A stretch of DNA of 64,000 nucleotides from positions 33,012,804 through 33,076,803 of the forward strand of contig NC_084888.1 of assembly GCF_958979055.1 (NCBI RefSeq). The letters run 5' to 3'. The translations under genes were made by a program, and so were the position numbers. Each line of letters starts with the position of its first letter. Within the stretch, counting starts at the first letter, position 1. Of the stretch, positions 46,609 to 57,485 are shown piece by piece. The stretch is from Alnus glutinosa (lineage: Eukaryota > Streptophyta > Magnoliopsida > Fagales > Betulaceae). The notes beneath the pieces were generated by a model that was not told the DNA's origin, searched no databases, and worked only from the letters and a program-made list of their open reading frames with translations.

Positions 46609-49600
46609 ATGGGGAAGAAAGGGGGCTGGTTTTCTGCAGTGAAGAAAGCTCTGAGTGCAGAATCCAAGGAAAAGAAAGATCAGGTTTGGATGGTTTTTAT
46701 CTATGCTTTATTATCTCAGACCAAGGAGCAAACTTTGATGTTATGTATTTTGCAATTAGATTTGTTTCCCATTATTGCAACGAAGATTAGATTATAGTTA
46801 AAAACTATTTTACGTTGTTTTCATCAGAAAACCCGTAAACCAAAGAAGAATTGGTTTGGGAAGATCAAGAAATCAGCTCCAGTTTCTTCAACTGAAGAAA
46901 CTGCATTAGCAATTCATGTTCTTCCCCCGGCTTCTGATATTCCTGCTCCTCCCCGTCCCATTGAAGATGTGAAGTCAACTGAAGCCGAGAATGAACAGAA
47001 CAAACATGCTTACTCAGTGGCAATTGCCTCTGCTGTGGCAGCAGAGGCAGCTGCTGCCGCTGCTCAGGCTGCCGTAGAGGTTGTTCGTCTCACCACTGTT
47101 CCACGTTACTATGGAAAATCAGAGGAGGAAATTGCAGCTATCAAGATTCAGACTGCATTTCGAGGATACTTGGTATGAATTCTACTCATGTAGCCCTCAA
47201 GGATTTGTATATCTCTTTTCCCATTCTAGCAACATGATGCTTCACTTATGATCTTACCTGAAAAATTGAGGTTAAAATTGTCCACCTATAGGAGTTTGAA
47301 TTCTTTTCATGGTTTCAGCAGATGTGAAGCAATTATATATGCTTATTTTCATAATTTCTAAATATCTCAAGTTGTTTGTCTTCGTCATTGTTCGAAACAA
47401 GGGCAGTATTGAGCATAAGTGTTTGAGAATGTATTTAATTGTACATGTTTCGTTCAACTTGAGCAAACTTTAACATATTGCATTTAACGGCTGAGGACCT
47501 GGTTATGAATTGATTTCCTTTTTTTGTGGAAAAGGTTTTTCAAGCCTGTGTTATTGATTGCCTGCATTTGTGTCAACTTCTACTACAAATTTCAAGATTA
47601 CCTTTTACATTTTTTTTTAGTATACATGGCAATTTAGGAAAAAAAACATTCTTTTCTATTTAGGGAGCCAACATTTAGCGATTTGCAACCATAAATTCTT
47701 TGGTCCATTTGTCAACAATTTGCTGTATATGTGAAATGGTTTTTACTACTGGATCGGGTCTCTCAGGCAAGGAGGGCATTGCGGGCTTTGAGGGGATTGG
47801 TGAGATTGAAATCTTTGATACAAGGGCAATCTGTCAAACGCCAAGCAGCTAGCACATTAAGATGCATGCAGACTCTTGCTCGTGTGCAGTCTCAGATTCG
47901 TTCAAGGAGAATAAGAATGTCGGAGGAGAACCAGGCTCTCCAGCAACAGCTCCAACAAAGATGTGAGAAAGAGCTTGAGAAATTGAGAACTTCCGTAAGT
48001 GCCCCCATCCTTTACTTTTTGCATTTGTTACTGTAGACCAGAATCATGGTTGTACCCAATACATAATTCATCTGTTGTTTGGCCATGTAGAATTTCTCTA
48101 ATGGCTTGCCCTTTTGATTATTCCATTATTTTGTGTTTTGGATTTGTGTTTTCTGTGCATGGCTTATGTTACAAACATAATAGAGACCCCGAATATGATA
48201 ACAAATACTAAAGGCCAACTTCTTCACAATTTATTCGTCCAGATACTAGAGACAATAAATGATAGGTCATTCTGTTTTCTAATGACAATTAGTTGTTCTG
48301 GTTCATTGCTTTTATTCATGATCTGAATTATTGCTCCAGTATTTCAAATTTCTAGCTTGGCCTTCTCTTTCCTTTTGGACTCAACTTTTAAATAAGAATT
48401 TTTCAATCTTTGGCTCTTGTTTTCTTTTTCATGGTAGGGTGTGGATAACTTTTTAAGCCATATTTAGTATTTATTTTATCAAAAGTACTTAAAAAACAGT
48501 GGAAGCATGTGTTAAGGCTTTTTCTTTTGATCTTTATTTAAAAGGAACTGCTCCATTATTGAGATAAATAAATACATGTGTGGTTTTATTGTATGGCTTA
48601 AAGAATAATACTTCTGCAACAGATGGGAGAAGACTGGAATGATAGCACACAATCTAGGGAGCAAGTCGAAGCAAAACTACAGAGCAGGCAAGAGGCTACT
48701 ATACGAAGAGAAAGGGCATTGGCTTATGCATTCTCGCATCAGGTAAGAGACTCTTCCCCTTATCATATGCCAACTTTGAAAATGGAATTTGAATTTTGCA
48801 GCATCAAGTTCTTTGATATTGTGACCAGTAACGGGCGCAAGTGATTTAGAAGTATGTTAAGCCAACAAAGTAGAGAGAAAAAAAAAATACAAATAATGTG
48901 CAGTGTCTTGACCTTCCTGCCTTTCTCCTATTCTCTTGCCTTCTAGTTGTTAATACATTAAAGGGAAAACTTCACTTATAATCCCTAATCTTTCATTAAT
49001 TTTGAAAAAAAGTATCCAAACTTTAAAAAGTGTCAATTTAGAGTATCCATATTTCAATTTCAACCATCCGTTAGAATTTTCCATTAAATTCTATCAAAAT
49101 TTCTAAAAGAGGGGTATTTTGCCTAATTTTGATAGGATTTAACGGAAAATTCTAATGGAGGGTTGAAATTGAAAAAAATTGAAAGATGGATACCCTAAAG
49201 TGACACTTTTTAAAGTTTAGGTACATTTTTTCAAAAGTAATGAAAGATCAGGAGTTATAATTGAAATTCTCCCTACATTAAAAGAAGTTGTTAAGCTTAC
49301 AATTTATAGGTTTTGCAGTTATTCTGAACTGTCCTTGATGGTTAAAATGTCAATTTAGTAGTTTCAGATTTCCCGTGTCTCTCATGCTCGAGGAGAAAGT
49401 TATTGATATACATAACATATTAATACTAAGATGTACCTATATTGGAATAGAACTTAGTGTGAGGTGCTATTATATCCCTTTGCTTTTCTACTAAAAACAG
49501 ACATACCTGAGACTTCTTTCAGATTGCTGAGATACTAAACTGAAGTGCTAACTGAGCCTATATTCCATTTACAAACACACATACTAACATAGTTGCATGC

Positions 49601-50386
49601 TCACAAAAGATATTATTTTGAATGTGGAAAGAAAATTGTTGTGGGAGCTAAACCAGATCTTGATGTTTCCAACAGCAAAAGTGGAAGAACTCTTCAAAAT
49701 CTGCAAATCCAACATTTATGGATCCAAACAATCCTCATTGGGGTTGGAGTTGGTTAGAGCGATGGATGGCAGCTCGACCGTGGGAGAGTCGAAGCGCGAG
49801 GGATCCTAGTGATCTTGCCTCCGTTAAGAGCGCTGCAAGCCGTACCATCTCTGTTGGAGAAATCACCAAAGCTTATTCTCGTCGTGATATTAACCAAGAT
49901 AATAAGCCTTCTCCTAGTGGCCAAAAATCAAGCCGCCCTCCTAGTCGCCAATCTCCTTCAACTCCCCCTTCCAAGGCAACATCTTCAGCATCAGTAACTG
50001 GGAGACGAAACCGACGAGGCTCCAGGGGGAGCGGCTGGAGTGGAGATGATGACTCAAGGAGTATGCTTAGCGTACAGTCAGAGCGCTGGCGTAGGCATAG
50101 CATTGAAGATTCATCAGTGAGAGATGATGAGAGCCTTGCAACCACACCTTCAGTTCCAAGTTACATGGCATCAACACAATCAGCAAAGGCCAAGTCCCGA
50201 CTGCCAAGTCCATTAGGATTAGAGAAAAATGGGACACCAGAGAAGGGATCAGCAGCTTCTGTAAAGAAACGTCTCTTATTCCCCGCCTCCCCGGCTGGAC
50301 CGAGAAGGCATTCTAGTCCTGCTAATATTAATATGGACACTAGCTCCACTAAGGACAGTGATGTGCATACGGAGTATAAAAGTTAA
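46609..50386 (+). CDS. IQD2-like: IQ67-domain (IQD) calmodulin-binding protein (492 aa)
   Basis: Five coding exons: 46609-46683, 46828-47172, 47767-47994, 48623-48742, 49676-50386, all phase 0 with GT-AG introns. IQD proteins are plant scaffolds that bind calmodulin and associate with microtubules, membranes or the nucleus. The start MGKKGGWFSAVKKALSAESK and KKNWFGKIKKS are typical of the IQD2-like clade. An Ala-rich helix (SAVAAEAAAAAAQAAVEVVR) precedes the IQ67 domain at about 127-193: IAAIKIQTAFRGYLARRALR (IQ motif), then ALRGLVRLKSLIQG and the second repeat. The intron splits the IQ motif after GYL, the standard IQD position. HWGWSWLERWMAARPWE is the family's conserved downstream motif, and the rest is Ser/Pro-rich and basic. 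The exact number within the family is not certain. Confidence 0.92.
48963..49273. mobile_element. 311-bp MULE-type MITE in IQD intron 4
   Basis: Perfect 9-bp duplication TACATTAAA at 48954-48962 and 49274-49282. The ends are GGGAAAACTTCACTTATAAT and the inverse of ATTATAA…GAAATTCTCCC. The arms pair over about 150 bases, so nearly the whole element can fold back. Same family as 1418-1829. Confidence 0.9.
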
Positions 50387-51446
50387 CAATGAGTGAGGAG
50401 ACAAGCAAGTTGTGAATTTACCAGTGCAAAGGGAGAAAAATAAATAAAAAAGGGTTACTACTGTTGTTTTCACTCGACTGTCTTTTTCTTCTTCTGAACA
50501 ACTGCTCTTGTTAGAAAACTATGTGTATCATGCATGGGATTGGTTTGGGGATGATGTGGTTTATGGGAACAATGTTTGGTATCTTTTGTTGTGGTCTTGT
50601 GGGGATTGCTTCTCTCATTTATTTAGTGGGGTTCTTGAGATTCTGGCACACCATATTCATGAAATTCTTTATGATTATGGTTTCCTTTGGATTTGGATCC
50701 CTTGAAATTCGCTGTCTGAGTTGTGACACCTGCCCTCTGTGTGGGCTACCGGAATTGCATGCGATTCGGGTAGCGAATTTCTGAAAATTCCGATATGTTT
50801 CTTTTAAACGGTGAAAGTTAAGTCTGCTTATTCTTGTGTAGATATGCAAGGGACAGCTCATTGTGGTGTTATTTGTTTGTGATTATATCATTAGAGCTAA
50901 CAGATCCTTTTTTCAACTTATAATCATTATAAATATGTGGCAAACTTGTGCTCAATTATATTGCAAAATTTCAGTTTCTTCTAATTGAAACGGGAGCTCA
51001 ATATTTTCTACTTGTTTGTTGTATTGTCAACGACAAACACCTATATACTTGATTAGTCACAAAAAGATTCACTAATTTTTTGAAGGTAATTAAACGTCGG
51101 AGTCCTTAAAAACCCCAACCATGGCTAGTCTGCTACAAACTAAATGGTTCATACTTTGCTATCTCAATGTTTATCAATAAGTGAGAAACAATGAACTAGG
51201 AAAAATTATAAAAAATAAATAAATATGACAAGTGTTAACACTCTCTGGAGCCTGTTGTAGTGAAGGTGGCAGATCTACCCCAGTCGAACAACTTTTGAAT
51301 TGTTCATACACTTTTCTCAAAAATATTAATAAAATATTCAAAGCACAAAACATTTTTCAAATAAAAATTTCATTTTTTTTTTTTTAAAAAAAATGAACAC
51401 TTTTTCACTTGTATATCAGATCTTGATAGCATCAAAAGTACTTTTT
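50387..51446. other. IQD 3' UTR and spacer
   Basis: Probably the 3' UTR to about 50900, then AT-rich DNA. An 87-codon frame at 50521-50784 has hydrophobic and Cys-containing content, but it sits inside the likely 3' UTR and has no supporting features. Confidence 0.5.
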
Positions 51447-52450
51447 AGGAGAAACTTCACTTAATTCCTTGAACTTCCATCACTTTTACAATCTCCCCCC
51501 CTCAAAGTTAAAAAAATCAAGGCTTCGTTTGTTTTGCGAAATGAGTATTCCATTAGAAAATGTAATAGTTATTACCGGGAATAAAAGAGAGTACAATTGA
51601 ATGGTTATTCTTACGTTTTAGTCTTTAATTTGGTAACAACTCATATACTTTAATTATAATCCAATCAAAATTACTAAAAAACCCTACATTATTATTTTTT
51701 TTTTAAAAAAAAAAAACTCAAATTATAAAAAATTAATTAATTAATTTTTTTTTTTAAACTAGTGGGTGGCCGACCACCTCAATCTCATCGGGGGTGGCCA
51801 CAGCCACCCCTGAAGCCTATCGAGGGTGGCCGGCCAGTCACTTTAAAGGTATTTTTTTTTAATGAAAGAAAATAGGAAATAATGAGTGATTTTTTGTGGA
51901 AAATATAGTCCATTCCTTTTCATAAGGAAATAATTATTCCAATGAGAATAACTATTCCAAGGAATAGACTCCTACCAAACAAAATAATGATTATTCTATA
52001 AGAATAGTCATTCTATTCCAAGAGTCTATTCCGTGAACTAAACAAAGCCTCAATTTAGTGCATCGAACGTCCACAAGGGGTAGCTCAATCGGCTAGGGAT
52101 CACGTCTCATGAAGTAGAGGTCACTAATTCGAATCCTCCTCCCCCATCTTGTGTGGACATGTCAAAAAATAAAAAAAAAAATTGTGCATCGAACTCTCAA
52201 TCTTTTACAATCTCATCCCTCTCGTTAGGATTTGAGGTTAAATAATATGGTCAAAAGGTAAAATGACTTTTATACCCCTATAACCTTATAAAATTTAGAA
52301 AATTATCCTTAAATTATAATTAATTTTGGTTTTTCAAAAAAAAAAAAAAAGAGACTATTTTGTGAATTTATCATCTGTCCGTTAGGATTTAACAAAAAAT
52401 CTTAATGGAGATGTGAAATAATTTTTTTTAAAAGTTCGATATACTTAATA
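51447..52450. mobile_element. Nested repeat cluster: MITE holding another MITE and a SINE
   Basis: The outer sequence starts AGGAGAAACTTCACTTAATTCC (family of the 1418 element) and resumes after the inserts with TTTACAATCTC, CGTTAGGATTT and, at about 52375-52410, its inverse arm. The inner element at 51521-52049 has the ends GGCTTCGTTTG and CTAAACAAAGCC with TCAA on both sides. The SINE is listed separately. Confidence 0.65.
52069..52183 (+). mobile_element. tRNA-derived SINE with 11-bp target duplication
   Basis: GTGCATCGAAC flanks it at 52058-52068 and 52184-52194. GGGGTAGCTCAATCGGCTAGG is box A-like and GGTCACTAATTCGAATCC box B-like; it ends TGTCAAAAAATA-poly-A. Better preserved than the copy at 41381. 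Confidence 0.87.
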
Positions 52451-52468
52451 AGTTTCCCTTACTTTTTA

Positions 52469-53124
52469 GAGATAAATACATAATTGGTCCCTGTGATATT
52501 CCATAATTATTTTTCACTCCTTATGGTTTAAAAAGTTCATGGGAGGTCCTCGTAGTAAGCAATAATTACAAATCGATCCCTGAAGTCAAATTCTGTTAAA
52601 TTTTTTTGATAAATTCTGTTAAGTACTACATCAGTGCCACATCAAACTAATAAGATGGCGATATATGTCTATCTAAATAAAAAAATATAAATTTATTAAT
52701 AAATAAATAAATAAACTTATTTAAAAATAATAATAATAATGGAAGGGTGGCTGGGCAACCCCTGGCCACTGAGGGTGGCCGTGGCCTCCTCAAAGGGTGG
52801 CCCGATAGAAGGTCCAAGGGTGGCCGTGCGCAACCCCCATTGGCTGGTGGTGGCCCAGCCACCCTTCCATTTTTTGTTTTTGTTTTTTTAAAAAAAGAAG
52901 TTTATTTATTTATTTTTTAATAAATTTATATTTTTTTTATTCAGATGGACACATGGTGCTGACGTGACACTTAACAAAATCTGTCAAATTTTTTAACAAA
53001 ATTTGACTTCAAGAATTGATTTGTAATTATTACTTACTACGAGGACCTCTCATTAATTTTTTGAACCATAGGAAAGTGAAAAATAATTATGACATACTAC
53101 AGGGACCAACGGTGTAATTATCCC
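52469..53124. mobile_element. ~655-bp MITE, relative of the 43250 element
   Basis: Arms carry TAATTGGTCCCTGTGATAT and its inverse (GACATACTACAGGGACCAA), plus TACAAATCGATCCCTGAAG. The core (52745-52865) again has GGTGGC/GCCACC motifs. The right end lies about 430 bases before the TIM14 start codon. Confidence 0.78.
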
Positions 53125-53238
53125 AAACTTTTTAAAACAAAAATCAAAATACTTTTCAAAAGAGAAAACCGTTGTTAAACATACCCTATCTTCATTGGCC
53201 AATTGAGCGAGAAGAGCCGTGGAGGCATGTAGGCACAA

Positions 53239-53357
53239 GGCCCAGGGAAAGCAAAATAGGCTTGAAAACAACGGAGTGAAAATGGGTTTTCCACAACGGT
53301 CCATGGGCCTGAATGGATCCTACCCGCCCACTTGTAAAGCATGACTTGGTGTGGGCT
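53239..53357. promoter_or_regulatory. Site II-type boxes upstream of TIM14
   Basis: GGCCCA at 53239-53244, TGGGCC at 53304-53309 and TGGGCT at 53352-53357, about 200-320 bases before the TIM14 start. Such boxes are common in promoters of nuclear genes for mitochondrial proteins; whether these are used is inference. Confidence 0.5.
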
Positions 53358-53475
53358 GTAGTCGTTGCTTCTAGAGTGACACGGCGCAGTACAATTGGTC
53401 ACTGGATCGAACCGGACAAAGGCTATTCTACCGAAAGGTCCGAAATGAACCAAGCTCATCAGTCATCGCCCTTCC

Positions 53476-53517
53476 ATGGCACCGAAGCAAAACAAAAGCT
53501 CAAGAAATTCTGAATGA
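53476..53517 (+). other. Possible upstream ORF of TIM14 (13 codons)
   Basis: ATGGCACCG… to TGA, in a good initiation context (CCATGGC), ending 40 bases before the TIM14 ATG. It matters only if the transcript starts upstream of it. Confidence 0.35.
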
Positions 53518-53557
53518 GACCCCAAATCTTCGCCGTGAACTCCGATATTTCACTGAC

Positions 53558-56500
53558 ATGGTAAGCAAACAAACGTTTGTCGTTTTAATTTTTCTGTAAA
53601 TTTGTTGCAAATTCACTATGATTTACTGGGTTGGATAAATTAGTGGAGCTTTGTTTGGAGCTGTGTGTGTGTATGTTTTTTGGTACAAGGAAAACCTAAT
53701 TTCTGGTTATGCGCAACCGAAAACGGCCTTAGGCTGGAGATCTATTTGTTTGATTCCAACCAGGAAAACTGTTACTCCGAAATGGTGCTATAGAGGAATT
53801 TGATCTCAATGGTAAAGTTCCATTAGTTACATAAGTGTTCGTTTGGTTTAGCAGTTTTGAAAAAGGAGCAATTTCAGAAGGCAAAAATACAATTTTTAAA
53901 AAATGCAGTTATAGGCTTGATATGCATTCTAAAAAATAGTGCCTTAAACTACCTTTTAAATCGTCCATTTTTTTTTTTTTTTGTAAGTGTGCATTTTTTA
54001 AATGCACCTCATTACCTTCTGCTCGAAACGAGAATATTTTTACATTTTTAAATCGCTATTTTGTTTTTTCAAATGCACTCCATATGTGACACTTTTCACG
54101 ATTTTGTTTAAAAACGCGCTTTAAGCCTGCAAAATTCAAATATGCGTTGGCTATGTTTTGTTTGCGTTTCAAAACGTGCGTTTTGAAAATGCGATTTTTA
54201 AAAACGTAGTTAAATGTTTGGCAATATTGCGGTTTGACCTTTAAAAATTACAGTTCAGCCTTTAAAATCACGAGTTTTAAAAAATGTACTCCCTTGAATG
54301 TGATATATATATATATATATTTTTTTTTTCACATTTTCAAACCGCCTTTTTTTAAAAAAGCGCCCCCAAACGAGACACTTTTCGTGATTTGTTTAAAAAC
54401 GCAATGTTGGCCTTCGAAGCAAATTCTAAATTGCGGCGCAAAACACACTCTTAAAGTCATCTGAAGAGAAAAAAGATCCATTGGCTATGTTTGTCCATTG
54501 AAATTTGAATATGCAAAGCTAGACACGTAACAAGACTCAGATTAGTAAACTAAAGAGTTTTTGGTTCACTGTTTGAGTAAAGGAAATCACAGAAAGGTAA
54601 TGAATGGTTTAAAATGTTGAGGCACGGGGAACATATACTGACTTTTATGCTGGTAGTTTTGAAGGGTCATTCTGTAGGGTTCATATGATGGCTCCTTAAG
54701 GGGTCTTTTGGCTAGTATTAATGTAGTTTAAAGATCCTAGTAATTATAGAGCGCAACTCTGGTTAGAGCCTCCCTTGTTTGTTAATATACCAGTCTTTGC
54801 ATTTCACATATTGGCAGATAGTGGGGCTCTTATAAAAACCCGGTGTCTTTTTGCCATTCATACATTGTATTATTTTTTTCAGTGAAATGGCAGAAATCCT
54901 TTGTGATGTTCTGGAGCAGGGTCTTTGGATGAACTGGAGCGGTGCGGAGTTGGAAGGAGTTGAACCTGAACCTGTTTAATTTTATATATATTGTTTAATT
55001 ATATTTGAGTTATGTAAAAATTGTTCTATCAGTTGGAACTTAGGTTCTTGTATAGTTGTATTGCAATTGTTTAAAACTAATGATTCCTTGATGTACAACA
55101 GGCTACACCGTTTCTAGCTGGGCTTGCAGTAGCTGCTGCTGCTCTTGCAGGTAGATATGGGATCCAGGCTTGGCAAGGATTTAAGGCACGTCCACCAAAT
55201 TCTAGAATGCGCAAATTTTATGAAGGTGGTTTCCAGCCGAAGATGACGAAAAGGGAAGCAGCCCTTATTCTTGGTCTTAGGTAACCAATCACTTCTTTCT
55301 TGGAAATGGATACTTAAAGGAATCATATCAAGCAATTTTCTTACTTATCAAAAAAAATCTTACTCATCTATAATTAGAGCCATGAAACTGCAACTGCCAT
55401 TTTCTGGATCATGTACAACTTGCATTTATTGCTATTAGAATATTAAGGACTCAACTGAACCACGGGCAAAATAAACTGAGACCAAGTTTAGTTGTCATAT
55501 TTTAAGACTGAACTTGCATTGTAGGATTTTGTGAATGAAAGGCCCTCAAAGTGTCATTAAAAAATGAAAAAGAAAAAAAGAGAGACATTCTTAACGTCTC
55601 CATTGAAGCTATGTTCAAAGATTGTGATGACCTATACTTAAGAGAAAAGAAATATGCTCTTACATGGATCTTGTTGAGTAGATTGAAAATGAGGACTAGC
55701 GATGCCTCAAGACTAAATTCAAAATCAGTGAAAACTTAGTGGTTAAATATGATTTTTCCCTTGGCTTTTTGCCCAGCGAGGCCTCCAACTCAAGATTTTT
55801 ATCCATAGAACTGACCAGCAAATGGATATTCATCCATCTATCAGTTGCGTCTTCTTAAGTGAATGAAAGAGGGACTCTTTTAATAGGTAGATATATCGGA
55901 GTACCCAAAGCTTCCCCTCTCCAAACCTCATCAACCAAAGTCAGAAAGTGAGGGTTGAAGAGCCTGCTTCCTTTAACCCTATGAGAAAGGTCTACTTCAT
56001 ATATTTGTTTCCTATTCACCATTCGGTTGGTTATTGTTTCAAATAACTCAGATTTAGCCCTAGCCCCTGCTTCCGAATTATATCAGTGAACACCAAGTGG
56101 TTACCTCACCTGTGTCAAGCGAGTGCATCAAAAGTGAGAGTTAGAACTAAATCTTGGAGAGTTTAAGATTTAGCCTCAAAATCTTGGAGAGCAAAGAACA
56201 AGTTTTGGCAGTTTTAAGGATCTAATTATGTAGGTGTCTATGAACTGCTTTGTTCCGGAATCACTTGCATATTTGTGATACACATTGAGGATAGTTCATT
56301 ACATGCTAGAGGTGTCTATGAACTGCCTTGTTCCGGAATCACTTGCATATTTGTAATACACATTGAGGATAGTTGAAGCAAAACTAGAATGGCTTTTGGT
56401 TTTTGATTGTCACGAAATTTTACCTTTGTGACTCAACTAAGCAATGTTTCTAGCTAATGCTACTGATTTCGTGTCATGTGTTAGCTTGTTTTCCTTTTGC

Positions 56501-57485
56501 ACCGTGTTATTGACTTGGATTTATTATTTTTTTCACAACCTCGTTGAATTTGATATAATATTTATTAAACAATTAAATTTACCATTTCTTATTAGCTTAA
56601 ACTTTTGGGATAAGTGGTGATTTAATGTGGTATTAGAGCAAATATCATAAATTTGAACCTTGTTTTCATTATTAACCTCTTATTTCAATTAAAATATCCC
56701 ACAAGTTTGGCCTCTCTTATTAGTAAGGGGAGTTTGAGCCTATACGCTTTTGGAATAATTGATGATTGTTAATACAGTTTCCGGTATAGTGTGAACTGCA
56801 TGTTCTTCGATGTTCTTCACGCTTCCCAAGAACCAAGAATATTGCAAAACAATTAAAATTAAGAGACTCTTCAGGAGGTCTCGCTCCGATGCCTAAATCA
56901 GCTTATGAGAAAAGTATGTTCAATACATAAAATAATCAGTCTGTCGTTTATACCTGGGATATAAGCCTATATATAGGCAAAGAAGTGGAGTCAAACCTGA
57001 ATTGGGTTTACTACTCTCACTTGAACTAAGAGTTTCTGATGTTTGATTTGGTATGGTAGTCCAATTCTCATTCAACTGGAAGTTGGACTGTTGATTAGAT
57101 TATTCAAAGAGTCTTTATTGGACCCGGATTGAGACTGTTACCCCAATTCGACTTAGAGTTGGATTATTCTCAATAATGATTTAACAGAATCTATCCATCC
57201 TATTATGCATTTGCTTTATCTTCTAGGATAACTAGTAATTTAACATAATCTACCCATCCTGTAATGCATTTGCTTTATCTTCTATCTCCTGTTCTGGAGA
57301 GATCTGTTATTCTTTTGTGGTTTAACAGGGAGAATGCAACGCCAGACAAGGTCAAAGAAGCACATAGAAGAGTAATGGTTGCAAACCATCCTGATGCAGG
57401 TGGTAGCCATTACCTTGCTTCCAAAATTAATGAAGCTAAAGATGTGATGCTTGGAAAGACAAAGGGTAGCGGATCTGCATTCTAA
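53558..57485 (+). CDS. TIM14: TIM14/PAM18 mitochondrial import J-protein (112 aa)
   Basis: Three coding exons: 53558-53560 (the ATG alone), 55102-55280 and 57329-57485. Total 339 bp with phases in agreement; 112 aa is the usual length of plant TIM14. The protein sits in the mitochondrial inner membrane and, with PAM16, stimulates the ATPase of matrix Hsp70 in the import motor. Residues 2-24 ([20 protein letters not shown]) form the membrane anchor. The linker [20 protein letters not shown] is conserved, and the J domain covers about 48-112: [20 protein letters not shown], then [10 protein letters not shown] with the essential HPD at 81-83, then [11 protein letters not shown]. The start codon touches the donor (ATG|GTAAGC) and the next codon GCT gives MATPFLAG, the family start. 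The mapping of exon 1 rests on this splice fit. Confidence 0.92.
53820..54470. repeat. MITE-like repeat in TIM14 intron 1
   Basis: Repeated inverted motifs such as AAAACG(T/C)G(C/G)GTTTT, GTTTGGTTTAGCAG and CGATTTTTAAAAACG, with a TA run at 54303-54320. It resembles plant MITEs with such ends, and a shorter relative may lie at 61580-61760. Ends not fixed. Confidence 0.4.
56232..56373. repeat. 78-bp tandem repeat in TIM14 intron 2
   Basis: AGGTGTCTATGAACTGC… starts at 56232 and again at 56310, nearly identical. A second local duplication of about 58 bp lies at 57182 and 57240 (ATGCATTTGCTTTATCTTCT in both), directly before the exon 3 acceptor. Confidence 0.85.

Noticed and set aside
50521-50784. 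87-codon hydrophobic Cys-containing frame
   Set aside because: Starts 135 bases after the IQD stop codon, most likely 3' UTR; no promoter or family evidence.
51447-53124. LTR retrotransposon suggested by the density of repeats
   Set aside because: No long direct repeats, primer-binding site or polyprotein; inverted repeats and target duplications explain the region as nested MITEs and a SINE.
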